This document shows positions 34,959 through 43,603 of a stretch of 64,000 bases of DNA, piece after piece. The translations under genes were made by a program, and so were the position numbers. The stretch spans positions 558,001-622,000 of the forward strand of contig NZ_JAKIHN010000001.1 in the NCBI RefSeq assembly GCF_021608185.1, read 5' to 3'. The first letter of the stretch is position 1, and the number at the start of each line of letters is the position of its first letter. A model generated the notes under the pieces. It did no database searches and had not been told where the DNA came from. It saw only the letters and a program-made list of their open reading frames with translations. Source of the stretch: Flavobacterium anseongense. GTDB lineage: Bacteria; Bacteroidota; Bacteroidia; Flavobacteriales; Flavobacteriaceae.

Positions 34959-36899
34959 ATGAAGAGAATACTTTTTTTAACCATTATCACAATGAGTTTA
35001 ACAACATCAGCGCAACAAGTTTTATCTCCTGAAACTTTATGGAAACTTGGCAGAGTTTCCGCTCTTGGAATTTCTAAAGACGGAAAGTCAATTGTTTATA
35101 AAGTCTCAACTCCTGCTGTAGATGAAAACAAATTTAATTCTAAGTTCTATACTATACCTGTTATTGGTGGTAAAGCTGTAGAAGTTCAAGAAGCTGAAAC
35201 TAAAAATTTAATTGCAGACAAAAATATTTCTCCTGACGGAAAGTACATTTTATCATCTCAAGAAGTTAAAACCGAAAATGTTTTAGGCAAAGATTTCTAT
35301 CCTGAATTAGACAAATCTGAAGCACAAATTTATGATGGATTAGATTATCGTCATTGGGATACTTGGAATAACGGGACGCACAATCATGTTTTTTATGGTT
35401 TAAACAATGGAAGTGATTCAACTCCGTTTGACATCATGAAAGATGAACCATACGATTCGCCACAAAAACCTTCAGGTGGAGATGAAGATTATATTTGGTC
35501 ACCAAATGGCAAGAGCATTATTTATGTTTCCAAAAAGAAATTTGGAACAGCTTACGCAATATCAACCAATACTGATTTGTATGAATATGACATCGAAACA
35601 AAAACCACAAAAAACTTAACTGAAAACAACCTCGGTTATGATACTTACCCGGCTTTTTCTCCAAATGGTGATTTGACTTGGTTGCAAATGAAACGTGATG
35701 GTTACGAAGCGGATAAAAACGATATTATAGTTAGTTTCAAAGGAATGAATATGAATCTGACTGCTAATTGGGACGGATCTGTGGAGAGTTTTAAGTGGAG
35801 TGTTGATGGAAAAAAAGTCTATTTCACGGCAGCTGTTGATGGCACATTGCAATTATTTGAAGTTAATTTTCCTGGTTTAACCAAAATTGCTGTGATGGTA
35901 AAACAAGTTACTTCGGGCGATTTTGATGTTCATGATATCGTAGGTTTTTCAGGCGATAATGTAATCGTTTCCAGAACGGATATGAATCACGCTGTGGAAA
36001 TCTATTCCTATAACCTTAAGAAAAAAACATTTACACAACTAACAAAAGTCAATGACGAAACCTATTCTAGATTGGCTTTGCCAAAATTCGAGCGAAGATA
36101 TGTAACTACAACCGATGGCAAAAAAATGTTGGTTTGGGTAATTCTTCCTCCAAATTTTGATAAAACTAAAAAATATCCAACACTACTTTATTGTCAAGGT
36201 GGACCACAATCTCCATTAACACAATTCTATTCTTTCCGTTGGAATTTTTCTTTGATGGCTTCACAAGGTTATGTTGTAGTAGCACCAAACAGAAGAGGAA
36301 TGTATGGTCACGGACAAGCCTGGAACGAACAAATCTCTAAAGATTGGGGCGGACAGGTAATGGACGATTATCTTTCAGCAATTGACGATGTGTCTAAAGA
36401 AAGTTATGTTGACAAAGCGCGTTTGGGTTGTGTTGGTGCTAGTTATGGTGGTTATTCTGCTTACTATTTAGCCGGAATTCACAACAATCGTTTTAAAACT
36501 TTTATCGCTCATGATGGCGTTTTTAATACGCAAAGTATGTTTGGCACAACCGAAGAAGTATTCTTCAACAACTGGGATTTTGGCGGACCCTATTGGGACA
36601 AGAACAATAAAGTTGCTCAAAAGGCGTACAACGAATTCAATCCGATAAACTTTGTAGATAAATGGAACACGCCAATTCTTATTATTCAAGGCGGAAAAGA
36701 TTATCGTGTGCCAATTGGACAAGCACAAGAGGCATTTCAGGCTGCACAACTTCGTGGTATAAAAAGTCGTTTGCTTTATTTGCCGGAAGAAAACCATTGG
36801 GTTTTAAAACCGCAAAACGGAATGGTTTGGCAACGTGAATTCTTCAAATGGTTAAAGGAAACATTACCCGTTGATTCAAAAACAAAAAACCCAACTTAA
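34959..36899 (+). CDS. S9-family prolyl oligopeptidase-type peptidase
   Basis: The ATG at 34959 gives a signal peptide (MKRILFLTIITMSLTTSAQQ); an earlier in-frame ATG at 34896 lies upstream of the promoter and is rejected. The 646-residue exported serine peptidase has an N-terminal beta-propeller (about residues 40-385, WD-like SPNGKSIIYVSKK blades). A C-terminal alpha/beta hydrolase domain carries the triad Ser495 in GASYGGYSA, Asp581 in GGKDYRVP and His613 in EENHW. It probably releases dipeptides or short acyl-peptides from larger peptides in the periplasm, and may act after the upstream metalloprotease. Confidence 0.92.
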   Translation: MKRILFLTIITMSLTTSAQQVLSPETLWKLGRVSALGISKDGKSIVYKVSTPAVDENKFNSKFYTIPVIGGKAVEVQEAETKNLIADKNISPDGKYILSSQEVKTENVLGKDFYPELDKSEAQIYDGLDYRHWDTWNNGTHNHVFYGLNNGSDSTPFDIMKDEPYDSPQKPSGGDEDYIWSPNGKSIIYVSKKKFGTAYAISTNTDLYEYDIETKTTKNLTENNLGYDTYPAFSPNGDLTWLQMKRDGYEADKNDIIVSFKGMNMNLTANWDGSVESFKWSVDGKKVYFTAAVDGTLQLFEVNFPGLTKIAVMVKQVTSGDFDVHDIVGFSGDNVIVSRTDMNHAVEIYSYNLKKKTFTQLTKVNDETYSRLALPKFERRYVTTTDGKKMLVWVILPPNFDKTKKYPTLLYCQGGPQSPLTQFYSFRWNFSLMASQGYVVVAPNRRGMYGHGQAWNEQISKDWGGQVMDDYLSAIDDVSKESYVDKARLGCVGASYGGYSAYYLAGIHNNRFKTFIAHDGVFNTQSMFGTTEEVFFNNWDFGGPYWDKNNKVAQKAYNEFNPINFVDKWNTPILIIQGGKDYRVPIGQAQEAFQAAQLRGIKSRLLYLPEENHWVLKPQNGMVWQREFFKWLKETLPVDSKTKNPT

Positions 36900-36914
36900 A
36901 AGTTGGGTTTTTTT
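36885..36914. terminator. Bidirectional terminator between the S9 gene and accC
   Basis: AAAAACCCAACTT pairs with AAGTTGGGTTTTT. The stem includes the stop codon of the S9 gene and serves both convergent genes. Confidence 0.85.
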
Positions 36915-36916
36915 AT

Positions 36917-38263
36917 TTATTCAGGATCGTTCATTTTAAAACTTTCCATAAACTTGGTCGTATAATTTCCGGCAACATAATCCGGTTCGTCCATCAATTG
37001 TCTGTGGAATGGAATGGTTGTTTTGATTCCTTCGATGTAAAACTCATCCAAAGCTCGTTTCATTTTGTTAATAGCTTCTTCTCTGGTTTGAGCTGTTGTA
37101 ATCAACTTGGCAATCATCGAATCATAGTTTGGCGGAATGGTATAACCTGCGTAAACGTGCGTATCTAAACGTACTCCGTGACCACCTGGCGCATGCAAAA
37201 CCGTGATTTTCCCCGGTGAAGGTCTGAAGTCATTATAAGGATCTTCAGCATTGATACGACATTCGATTGAATGCAATTGAGGTAAATAATTTTTACCTGA
37301 AATTGGCACACCGGCAGCTACTAATATCTGCTCACGAATCAAATCGTAATCAATAACCTGTTCCGTAATTGGATGCTCTACCTGGATACGTGTGTTCATT
37401 TCCATAAAATAGAAATTTCTGTGCTTGTCTACAAGGAATTCAACCGTTCCTGCTCCTTCATATTTGATAAATTCTGCAGCTTTCACAGCAGCTTCACCCA
37501 TTTTGTCACGCAATTCATCGGTCATAAATGGTGACGGAGTTTCCTCTGTCAATTTTTGGTGACGACGTTGTACCGAACAATCTCTTTCGGATAAGTGACA
37601 TGCCTTTCCGTATGAATCTCCAACAACCTGAATTTCTATATGGCGTGGTTCTTCTATCAGTTTCTCCATGTACATTCCGTCATTTCCAAAAGCTGCGGCT
37701 GATTCCTGTCGGGCACCTTCCCAAGCTTTTAAAAGTTCTTCTTCTTTCCAAACGGCACGCATTCCTTTTCCACCACCACCGGCTGTTGCTTTAAGCATTA
37801 CAGGATAGCCCATTTCTTTGGCTAATTTTTGAGTCTGCTCAAAAGATTCTAATAAACCGTCAGAACCGGGAACACAAGGAACTCCGGCTGCTTTCATAGT
37901 AGCTTTTGCTGAAGCTTTGTCTCCCATTTTGTCAATCATTTCGGGCGAAGCACCGATGAATTTGATTCCGTGTTCCTGACAAATTTTAGAAAACTTAGCA
38001 TTTTCTGAAAGGAAACCATATCCTGGGTGAATTGCATCTGCGTTTGTAATTTCGGCAGCGGCAATAATATTAGACATTTTTAAATAGGACAAATTACTTG
38101 GCGGAGGACCAATACAAACGGCTTCATCTGCAAATTTTACGTGCAGACTTTCCGCATCGGCAGTAGAATATACTGCTACCGTTTTAATGCCCATTTCACG
38201 ACAGGTTCTAATTACACGAAGTGCAATTTCTCCTCTATTGGCAATTAATATTTTTTTAAACAT
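36917..38263 (-). CDS. accC: Acetyl-CoA carboxylase, biotin carboxylase subunit
   Basis: It carboxylates the biotin of AccB with ATP and bicarbonate, the first half of malonyl-CoA synthesis. The start at 38263 ([21 protein letters not shown]) is the family N-terminus; an in-frame ATG at 38293 adds ten atypical residues. ATP-grasp motifs are [15 protein letters not shown] (near residue 160), [14 protein letters not shown] (near 230) and [15 protein letters not shown] (near 287). The 448-residue length is normal. It is last in the DUF177-rpmF-fabH-accB-accC cluster. Confidence 0.96.
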   Translation of the reverse strand: MFKKILIANRGEIALRVIRTCREMGIKTVAVYSTADAESLHVKFADEAVCIGPPPSNLSYLKMSNIIAAAEITNADAIHPGYGFLSENAKFSKICQEHGIKFIGASPEMIDKMGDKASAKATMKAAGVPCVPGSDGLLESFEQTQKLAKEMGYPVMLKATAGGGGKGMRAVWKEEELLKAWEGARQESAAAFGNDGMYMEKLIEEPRHIEIQVVGDSYGKACHLSERDCSVQRRHQKLTEETPSPFMTDELRDKMGEAAVKAAEFIKYEGAGTVEFLVDKHRNFYFMEMNTRIQVEHPITEQVIDYDLIREQILVAAGVPISGKNYLPQLHSIECRINAEDPYNDFRPSPGKITVLHAPGGHGVRLDTHVYAGYTIPPNYDSMIAKLITTAQTREEAINKMKRALDEFYIEGIKTTIPFHRQLMDEPDYVAGNYTTKFMESFKMNDPE

Positions 38264-38283
38264 CTTTTTAAATTTTAAAATTA

Positions 38284-38318
38284 CAAATTCCAAATCCCAA
38301 AATCCAATATTGGAATTT
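38284..38318. repeat. AT-rich palindromic repeat between accB and accC
   Basis: CAAATTCC and GGAATTTG enclose the palindrome CCAATATTGG. AAATTCCAAATCCCAAA in the left half is repeated near 11868 and, inverted, near 10985. Confidence 0.5.
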
Positions 38319-38347
38319 GTATTTTGATTGTTTGGAATTTCAAAATA

Positions 38348-38827
38348 TTATGATGGATCAACTAAGAATAATGGTTGGTCAAACTCAACCGGTGACATAT
38401 CATCAACCAAAATTTTAACGATTTTTCCTGAAACCTCAGCTTCGATTTCGTTAAATAATTTCATTGCTTCTACTACACATAGCACATCTCCTTTCCCAAC
38501 TGAACTTCCAACTTCAACAAAGACTGGTTTGTCTGGTGATGGTTTGCGGTAGAACGTTCCAATCATTGGTGATTTTATAGTAATATATTTTGAGTTGTCT
38601 TCAGCGGCAGCGGCTGGTGCAGCTGGTGCAGCAGCAACCGGTGCAGGAGCAGCTGGAGCGGCTACAGCTTGTTGTATCGGTGCTTGTTGCACATAAGTGA
38701 TATCTGGTGAGTTTCCTTCTAATGTAGTTCTAATAGTAATTTTTACTTCTCCTGTTTCCAGCTTTACTTCTGCAACTCCAGAATTGGATACAAATTTGAT
38801 TAGGTTTTGAATTTCTTTTAAATCCAT
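38348..38827 (-). CDS. accB: Acetyl-CoA carboxylase, biotin carboxyl carrier protein
   Basis: It carries the biotin arm for AccC. The 159-residue protein has an N-terminal [30 protein letters not shown], an Ala/Pro-rich flexible linker (about residues 50-78), and a biotinyl domain with [14 protein letters not shown], whose Lys is the biotinylation site (about residue 122). [22 protein letters not shown] is the domain start. It lies between fabH and accC on the same strand. Confidence 0.96.
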   Translation of the reverse strand: MDLKEIQNLIKFVSNSGVAEVKLETGEVKITIRTTLEGNSPDITYVQQAPIQQAVAAPAAPAPVAAAPAAPAAAAEDNSKYITIKSPMIGTFYRKPSPDKPVFVEVGSSVGKGDVLCVVEAMKLFNEIEAEVSGKIVKILVDDMSPVEFDQPLFLVDPS

Positions 38828-38867
38828 AATTAGTTGTTTTTAGAATTAGTTTAGTTTATTGTTTTTT

Positions 38868-38904
38868 TCGCTGCGCTCCAAACAGTTCGGCTGCGCCTCG
38901 AGTG
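38868..38904. repeat. GC-rich dispersed repeat between fabH and accB
   Basis: TTCGCTGCGCTCC is followed by AACAGTTCGGCTGCGCC and CTCGAGTG. The GC content is much higher than the surroundings and it ends exactly at the fabH stop codon. It resembles the short CGCTCGTGTC repeats at 5108 and 20780 in style only. Confidence 0.4.
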
Positions 38905-39894
38905 TTAGTATGCCCATTTCAAGTAGATAGAACCCCAAGTGAATCCACCACCAAATGCTGCAAAAATTAAATTATCTCCTTTTTTAAATTTATCTTCGAA
39001 ATCACTCAATAGCAATGGTAAAGTTGCTGAAGTTGTATTTCCGTAACGGTGAATATTTACCAATACTTTTTCTTCATCAACACCCATTCTGTTAGCAGTG
39101 GCATCAATGATTCTTTTGTTTGCCTGGTGCGCAATTAACCAATTCACATCGTCTTTGGTTAAATTATTACGTTCCATTATTTTCTCACTTACATCTGCCA
39201 TTCCTGATACAGCATATTTGAAAACTGTTTTACCATCCTGAAAAACAAAATGCTGGCCATTTTCAACCGTTTCTTTTGATGTAGGAAGAATAGAACCACC
39301 AGCATCAATTTTTAGATATTCTCTACCAATACCGTCGCTTTTCAAAAACTCATCCTGCAGACCAAGACCTTCATAATTTGGTTCAAATAAAACCGCTCCT
39401 GCACCATCTCCAAAGATAATACAAGTAGCTCTATCAGTATAGTCAATAATCGAAGACATTTTATCGGCACCAATCAAAAGTACTTTTTTGTATCTGCCTG
39501 ACTCAATATAAGCTGCGGCATTTGACATTCCGTATAAAAAACTTGAACAGGCAGCTTGTAGGTCGTAAGCAAAAGCATTTACAGCTCCGATTTGTGTTGC
39601 AACATAAACTCCGGTAGCAGCTACCGGCATATCTGGTGTAGCTGTTGCCATTATAACCAAATCTATTTCTTCGGGGTTAATTTTAGATTTAGCAATTAAA
39701 TCTTGTGCTGCTTTTATAGCCATGAAAGAAGTTCCTTTTCCTTTTTCTTTTAAAAGTCTTCTTTCTTTAATTCCTGTTCGGGTAGTAATCCATTCATCAT
39801 TGGTTTCTACCATTGATTCCAGTACTTGATTTGAGAGTACAAATTCTGGGACATATGCTCCAACTGCGGTTATTGCGGCTGTAATTTTATTCAT
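38905..39894 (-). CDS. fabH: 3-oxoacyl-ACP synthase III
   Basis: It starts fatty acid synthesis by condensing acetyl-CoA with malonyl-ACP. The 329-residue thiolase-fold protein has the catalytic Cys in DLQAACSSFLYG (near residue 114), His in WLIAHQANKRI (near residue 255) and Asn in HRYGNTTSATLPL (near residue 285). NDEWITTRTGIKERR near residue 32 is the FabH N-terminal signature. It lies between rpmF and accB. Confidence 0.96.
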   Translation of the reverse strand: MNKITAAITAVGAYVPEFVLSNQVLESMVETNDEWITTRTGIKERRLLKEKGKGTSFMAIKAAQDLIAKSKINPEEIDLVIMATATPDMPVAATGVYVATQIGAVNAFAYDLQAACSSFLYGMSNAAAYIESGRYKKVLLIGADKMSSIIDYTDRATCIIFGDGAGAVLFEPNYEGLGLQDEFLKSDGIGREYLKIDAGGSILPTSKETVENGQHFVFQDGKTVFKYAVSGMADVSEKIMERNNLTKDDVNWLIAHQANKRIIDATANRMGVDEEKVLVNIHRYGNTTSATLPLLLSDFEDKFKKGDNLIFAAFGGGFTWGSIYLKWAY

Positions 39895-40051
39895 AAATTG
39901 GATATTTTTCTTTCCGCTTTTTAAAAATGAAAAGTTGTTGAAATTACAAAAAAAAATTATACCTAAGGTATTTTAGGATGGGATATTTATTAATTTTCTT
40001 TAAAACAAAAAACTCCCACAAAGTGAGAGTTAGTTTTGTAAAAAACTTTAC

Positions 40052-40246
40052 TTAGGCAACAGCTACTGATTTATCAATAACTACTTGTCCTCTGTAATAC
40101 ATTTTACCTTCATGCCAATAAGCTCTGTGGTATAAATGTGCTTCTCCAGTTATTGGGCAAGTCGCGATTTGAGCAACAGTTGCTTTATAATGTGTTCTTC
40201 TTTTGTCTCTTCTCGTTTTCGAAACTTTTCTTTTAGGATGTGCCAT
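40052..40246 (-). CDS. rpmF: 50S ribosomal protein L32
   Basis: This 64-residue protein of the large ribosomal subunit opens [22 protein letters not shown], the L32 signature. The usual zinc Cys pairs are reduced: one Cys remains ([17 protein letters not shown]). It begins 9 bases after the DUF177 gene stop. The DUF177-rpmF-fab order is conserved widely in bacteria. Confidence 0.96.
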   Translation of the reverse strand: MAHPKRKVSKTRRDKRRTHYKATVAQIATCPITGEAHLYHRAYWHEGKMYYRGQVVIDKSVAVA

Positions 40247-40255
40247 TTTACTATA

Positions 40256-40795
40256 TTATTTATCCGTTAATAGTTGTTTTAATTTGTCCCAACGCGGGTC
40301 AATTTCTTCTTCTTTTTTTATTACTTCTTCGTCTTTAACCTGCAACTCATTTAATTTTTTCAATGCCTCAGTTTGCAGAGTTCCATCTTTAACTCCGGGA
40401 TGAACTCTTTTTGGCGGAATAGAAAGTACAATCATTTCATAAATGTATTGTGCCAAATCTATTTGATGTTCACCATGTGGCAGAATTAACAATTCTTCAT
40501 TATCATTGTTGAATTCATCACCAAACTGAACTACCAGATTAATTTTCCCTTTTATAGGTAAATCAAATTGTTCACCTGTCAAATCACAAGGAACATTAAC
40601 GGTTCCTTTGTGAGCAAAACTGACTTCGAGCATTGTTGCTTTTTTTTCTAAAACAACATTTACCTTTACAGTGCAGCTTTCAAATTCATCAAAACTAAAT
40701 TGATCAAAGAACTTTTTCTCTACAATATACTCAAAGTGATGCTTACCTATTTTTAACCCTATGAAAGGGATTAAATATTCATTCGTACTTTTCAT
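40256..40795 (-). CDS. DUF177 (YceD-like) protein
   Basis: The 179-residue cytoplasmic protein of the DUF177 family almost always precedes rpmF. In other bacteria and plastids the family is linked to 23S rRNA processing. FAHKGTVNVPCDLTGEQFDLPIKG near residue 75 includes the family Cys region, and the C-terminal DPRWDKLKQLL is the conserved end. It heads the DUF177-rpmF-fabH-accB-accC cluster, with a perfect promoter motif at 40830-40837. Confidence 0.88.
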   Translation of the reverse strand: MKSTNEYLIPFIGLKIGKHHFEYIVEKKFFDQFSFDEFESCTVKVNVVLEKKATMLEVSFAHKGTVNVPCDLTGEQFDLPIKGKINLVVQFGDEFNNDNEELLILPHGEHQIDLAQYIYEMIVLSIPPKRVHPGVKDGTLQTEALKKLNELQVKDEEVIKKEEEIDPRWDKLKQLLTDK

Positions 40796-40829
40796 CTAAA
40801 CAACAATTTGAGCCCAAAGTTTCGGAGCG

Positions 40830-40837
40830 CAAAGATA
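40830..40837 (-). promoter_or_regulatory. Promoter -7 element of the DUF177-rpmF-fabH-acc cluster
   Basis: The minus strand reads TATCTTTG, an exact TAnnTTTG match, 34 bases upstream of the DUF177 start. Confidence 0.5.
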
Positions 40838-40880
40838 TAAAATTATTGCAAATCCAATACGCTTATAAACATTTTTTTGT

Positions 40881-41927
40881 TTATAACTGCTTTTCCTTTG
40901 TTTTCATAGGATTTTTACTCATTTCCAAGTATTGATTTCTCGAATTATAGATATCAATAGCTGTATAAACTGCCTCTTTGAATGAATTATAATCGGCAAT
41001 TCCTTTTCCGGCAATTTCATAAGCGGTTCCATGATCAGGAGAAGTTCTGATTTTATTCAAGCCTGCTGTATAATTTACTCCGCCTCCAAATGACAATGTC
41101 TTGAATGGAATTAATCCTTGGTCGTGATAGGTTGCAATAACAGCATCATATTTTTTATATTGGCTACTGCCAAAAAAACCATCTGCTGCAAAAGGACCAA
41201 AAACCAAGGTTCCTTTTTCAAATAATTTTTTTATGACCGGTTTTACTATTTCATCATCTTCTTTTCCGATTACACCATTGTCGCCGGCGTGAGGATTCAA
41301 TGCCAAAACAGCTATTTTTGGTTTGTTGATTCCGAAATCCTGTACCAAAGTCTGTTTTATAGTTTCAATTTTTTGAACTATTAGCTTTTCTGTTAAATGT
41401 TTTGCCACCTCATTTACAGGAATGTGGTCGGTTAATAAACCAACTCTTAAATTATCCTGAACCATCAGCATTAATGCATTTCCTTCTAACTCTTTATCTA
41501 AATAATCGGTATGTCCCGGAAATTTAAATTCTTCCGATTGGATGTTGTATTTATTAATTGGCGCCGTAACCAGGACGTCTATTTGATTTTCTTTCAAAGC
41601 TTTTGTTGCGGCAACAAATGATTTAATAGCATATTTGCCGACAGCCGGATCGTTTGTTCCAAAATTTAAATCGACACTTTCACGCCAGACATTAAGAACA
41701 TTAACTTTTCCCAAAACAATCTGATCTATTTGATCAATCCCGTGAAGTGGTGTTTCTAATTCTAATACTTTTTTAATAAAAGACATCACTTTTACGTTCG
41801 CAAAAATTACAGGTGTACAAAGTTCTAACATTCTTGAGTCGTCAAAAGTCTTAAGAACTACTTCGCTTCCAATACCGTTTAAATCTCCTATTGAAATTCC
41901 AACGATTATATTTTCTGCTTTTTTCAT
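40881..41927 (-). CDS. pdxA: 4-hydroxythreonine-4-phosphate dehydrogenase
   Basis: It acts in the DXP-dependent pathway to pyridoxal phosphate. Metal-site His residues appear in FPGHTDYLDKEL (near residue 139), LLTDHIPVNEVAKHL (near residue 170) and ATYHDQGLIPFKTLSFGGGVNYTAGL (near residue 270), with TSPDHGTAYEIAGKG after that. The 348-residue length is normal. It diverges from ribE; their promoter motifs lie within 20 bases of each other. Confidence 0.94.
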   Translation of the reverse strand: MKKAENIIVGISIGDLNGIGSEVVLKTFDDSRMLELCTPVIFANVKVMSFIKKVLELETPLHGIDQIDQIVLGKVNVLNVWRESVDLNFGTNDPAVGKYAIKSFVAATKALKENQIDVLVTAPINKYNIQSEEFKFPGHTDYLDKELEGNALMLMVQDNLRVGLLTDHIPVNEVAKHLTEKLIVQKIETIKQTLVQDFGINKPKIAVLALNPHAGDNGVIGKEDDEIVKPVIKKLFEKGTLVFGPFAADGFFGSSQYKKYDAVIATYHDQGLIPFKTLSFGGGVNYTAGLNKIRTSPDHGTAYEIAGKGIADYNSFKEAVYTAIDIYNSRNQYLEMSKNPMKTKEKQL

Positions 41928-41950
41928 AAAAAGTACTGATTATTTATTGC

Positions 41951-41971
41951 TAATTTTGAAGTGCAAATTTA
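41951..41971. promoter_or_regulatory. Divergent promoter region for pdxA and ribE
   Basis: TAATTTTG on the plus strand (41951-41958) faces ribE, 29 bases before its ATG. TAAATTTG on the minus strand (41971-41964) faces pdxA, 36 bases before its ATG. Both are exact TAnnTTTG matches only five bases apart. Confidence 0.55.
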
Positions 41972-41987
41972 GTAAAATAAAACCATA

Positions 41988-42578
41988 ATGTTTACAGGAA
42001 TAATTGAAACCCTTGGAATAATAAAAGATTTAAAAAAAGATAATGATAATTTAAACATCACTGTTTCTTCTACTATAACAAATGAATTAAAAATAGACCA
42101 AAGTGTTTCTCATAATGGTGTTTGCCTGACTGTAGTAGCAATCAACAATGACGAGTATACTGTAACTGCTATTAGAGAAACTATTGAAAAGACAAATTTA
42201 GCAGCTTGGGAAATTGGCGATTTAATAAATTTAGAGCGCGGAATGAAGTTAGGCGACAGGCTAGACGGTCATATTGTTCAAGGGCATGTTGACCAAACAG
42301 GAGTTTGCAAATCTATTGAAGAAGCCGGAGGCAGTTGGTATTTTACTTTTGAATACGATAGTACTTTAAACAACATTACCATCGAAAAAGGATCGATAAC
42401 GGTAAATGGCGTGAGTTTGACTGTTGTAAATTCTAAAGCAAATGAATTTAGTGTGGCAATTATCCCTTATACTTTTGAGCATACAAATTTTAAAAATTTT
42501 AAAATCGGCTCCAAGATTAATCTTGAGTTTGATGTTGTGGGAAAATACGTTGCTCGATTACATACTTTAAATCGATAA
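41988..42578 (+). CDS. ribE: Riboflavin synthase, alpha chain
   Basis: It dismutates two lumazine molecules into riboflavin. The 196-residue protein has two similar lumazine-binding barrels. The first starts MFTGIIETLGIIKDL with SVSHNGVCLTVVAI. The second has DGHIVQGHVDQTGVCKSI and GSITVNGVSLTVVNS, the duplicated motif of the family. The 3' end is closed by a strong hairpin at 42600-42630. Confidence 0.95.
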   Translation: MFTGIIETLGIIKDLKKDNDNLNITVSSTITNELKIDQSVSHNGVCLTVVAINNDEYTVTAIRETIEKTNLAAWEIGDLINLERGMKLGDRLDGHIVQGHVDQTGVCKSIEEAGGSWYFTFEYDSTLNNITIEKGSITVNGVSLTVVNSKANEFSVAIIPYTFEHTNFKNFKIGSKINLEFDVVGKYVARLHTLNR

Positions 42579-42599
42579 ACCATAAAACTTGCGGAAAAT

Positions 42600-42630
42600 A
42601 AAAAGCTTCAAATTAATTTGAAGCTTTTTT
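42600..42630. terminator. Bidirectional terminator after ribE
   Basis: AAAAAGCTTCAAATT pairs with AATTTGAAGCTTTTT. It overlaps the last codons and stop of the small gene on the other strand. Confidence 0.85.
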
Positions 42631-42831
42631 AATATTTCTTATTTTATTCAATTTATAAATTCCAAAACACATTGAAAGTAGTGCCAAAATAAATATTCCA
42701 CCATCCAAAGGCAGTCCTGGTGGCGGTGGCGGTGTTGATGGCGGCGGTGGTCCTGGGTCAGCTAACACGCTTGTTACTGACAAGAAAAACACAGCCAGAA
42801 TGATAAAAAATCTATTCGGGACAATTTTCAT
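42613..42831 (-). CDS. Small proline-rich exported membrane protein
   Basis: This 72-residue protein has a signal peptide (IILAVFFLSVTSVLA), a stretch PGPPPPSTPPPPPG, the motif LPLDGG, one transmembrane helix (FILALLSMCFGIYKL) and a basic tail (NKIRNIKKASN). The order of P-rich linker, P-(I/L)-D-G, helix and basic residues resembles the PID-CTERM type sorting tails reported in Bacteroidota. A perfect promoter motif is at 42889-42896. The function is unknown. Confidence 0.7.
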   Translation of the reverse strand: MKIVPNRFFIILAVFFLSVTSVLADPGPPPPSTPPPPPGLPLDGGIFILALLSMCFGIYKLNKIRNIKKASN

Positions 42832-42888
42832 AGTGCGTAAAAGTATAAAAAAAATCTATTTACCAAAATAAATTAAATATTTAATCGA

Positions 42889-42896
42889 CAAAGTTA
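42889..42896 (-). promoter_or_regulatory. Promoter -7 element of the proline-rich small protein
   Basis: The minus strand reads TAACTTTG, an exact TAnnTTTG match, 57 bases upstream of the ATG. Confidence 0.45.
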
Positions 42897-43015
42897 ATTA
42901 AAATTTAAACTGCAAAAACCTTGATTCTATGGATAAGGCAGTATTCACATTCATAAAACCCAACTAATTTATATACATAAACGTTTTTTTTAACTCGTTG
43001 GTTTCACAACAAACA

Positions 43016-43042
43016 AAAAAGACCTCGTAACGAAGTCTTTTT
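43016..43042 (-). terminator. Terminator after the CAT tRNA
   Basis: On the minus strand AAAAGACTTCG pairs with CGAGGTCTTTT (one G-T pair), followed by six T. Confidence 0.75.
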
Positions 43043-43046
43043 ATTG

Positions 43047-43120
43047 TGGTCCCACTTGGGCTCGAACCAAGGACCACCTGATTATGAGTCAGGTGCTCTA
43101 ACCAACTGAGCTATAGGACC
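43047..43120 (-). tRNA. tRNA with anticodon CAT, probably Ile2 (lysidine type)
   Basis: A full cloverleaf is visible. The acceptor stem is GGTCCTA with TGGGACC, the anticodon stem CCTGA/TCAGG encloses loop CTCATAA (anticodon CAT), and the T arm is CTTGG-TTCGAGC-CCAAG. CCA is not encoded. C4-G69 and C5-G68 in the acceptor stem are the known recognition pairs of the lysidine synthetase TilS, so Ile2 is favoured over elongator Met. Confidence 0.85.
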
Positions 43121-43191
43121 GGATTTCAATAAAGCCAAAACTGTATTGAGGTTGCAATATTAGCACTATTTTTTATTCAAAACAAGTGTTT

Positions 43192-43593
43192 TTATTTGAT
43201 TTCTTGACAAAGTTCAATAAGGACACCATTTGTCCCTTTTGGATGTAAAAAAGCAACTAGTTTATTATCGGCTCCTTTTTTGGGTGTTTCGTTCAAAACA
43301 ATAAATCCTTCTTTTTTTAGTCGTTCAATTTCTGCCACAATATTTTCGACATCAAAGGCAATGTGATGAATACCTTCTCCTTTTTTTTCGAGGAATTTAG
43401 CAATTGGACTTTCGGAATTTGTAGCTTCGAGAAGTTCTATTTTATTTGGACCATTCATGAAAAAAGAGGTTTTTACACCCTCGCTTTCGACTTCTTCCTG
43501 TTTGTATGGAGGATTGCCAAATAGTTTTTCGAAAAGTAAATTGGAAATTTCTAAACTGTTGACGGCTATTCCGATGTGCTCAATTTTTTTCAT
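43192..43593 (-). CDS. mce: Methylmalonyl-CoA epimerase
   Basis: This glyoxalase-fold enzyme interconverts the methylmalonyl-CoA epimers in propionate metabolism. The N-terminal MKKIEHIGIAVNSLEISNLLFEKL carries the first metal His, GEGIHHIAFDVENI (near residue 74) the second, and NGVLIELCQEI the last Glu. GPNKIELLEATN with the preceding residues completes the site. At 133 residues it is the usual size. The methylmalonyl-CoA mutase is not in the window. Confidence 0.92.
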   Translation of the reverse strand: MKKIEHIGIAVNSLEISNLLFEKLFGNPPYKQEEVESEGVKTSFFMNGPNKIELLEATNSESPIAKFLEKKGEGIHHIAFDVENIVAEIERLKKEGFIVLNETPKKGADNKLVAFLHPKGTNGVLIELCQEIK

Positions 43594-43603
43594 TTTTTTT
43601 TAT

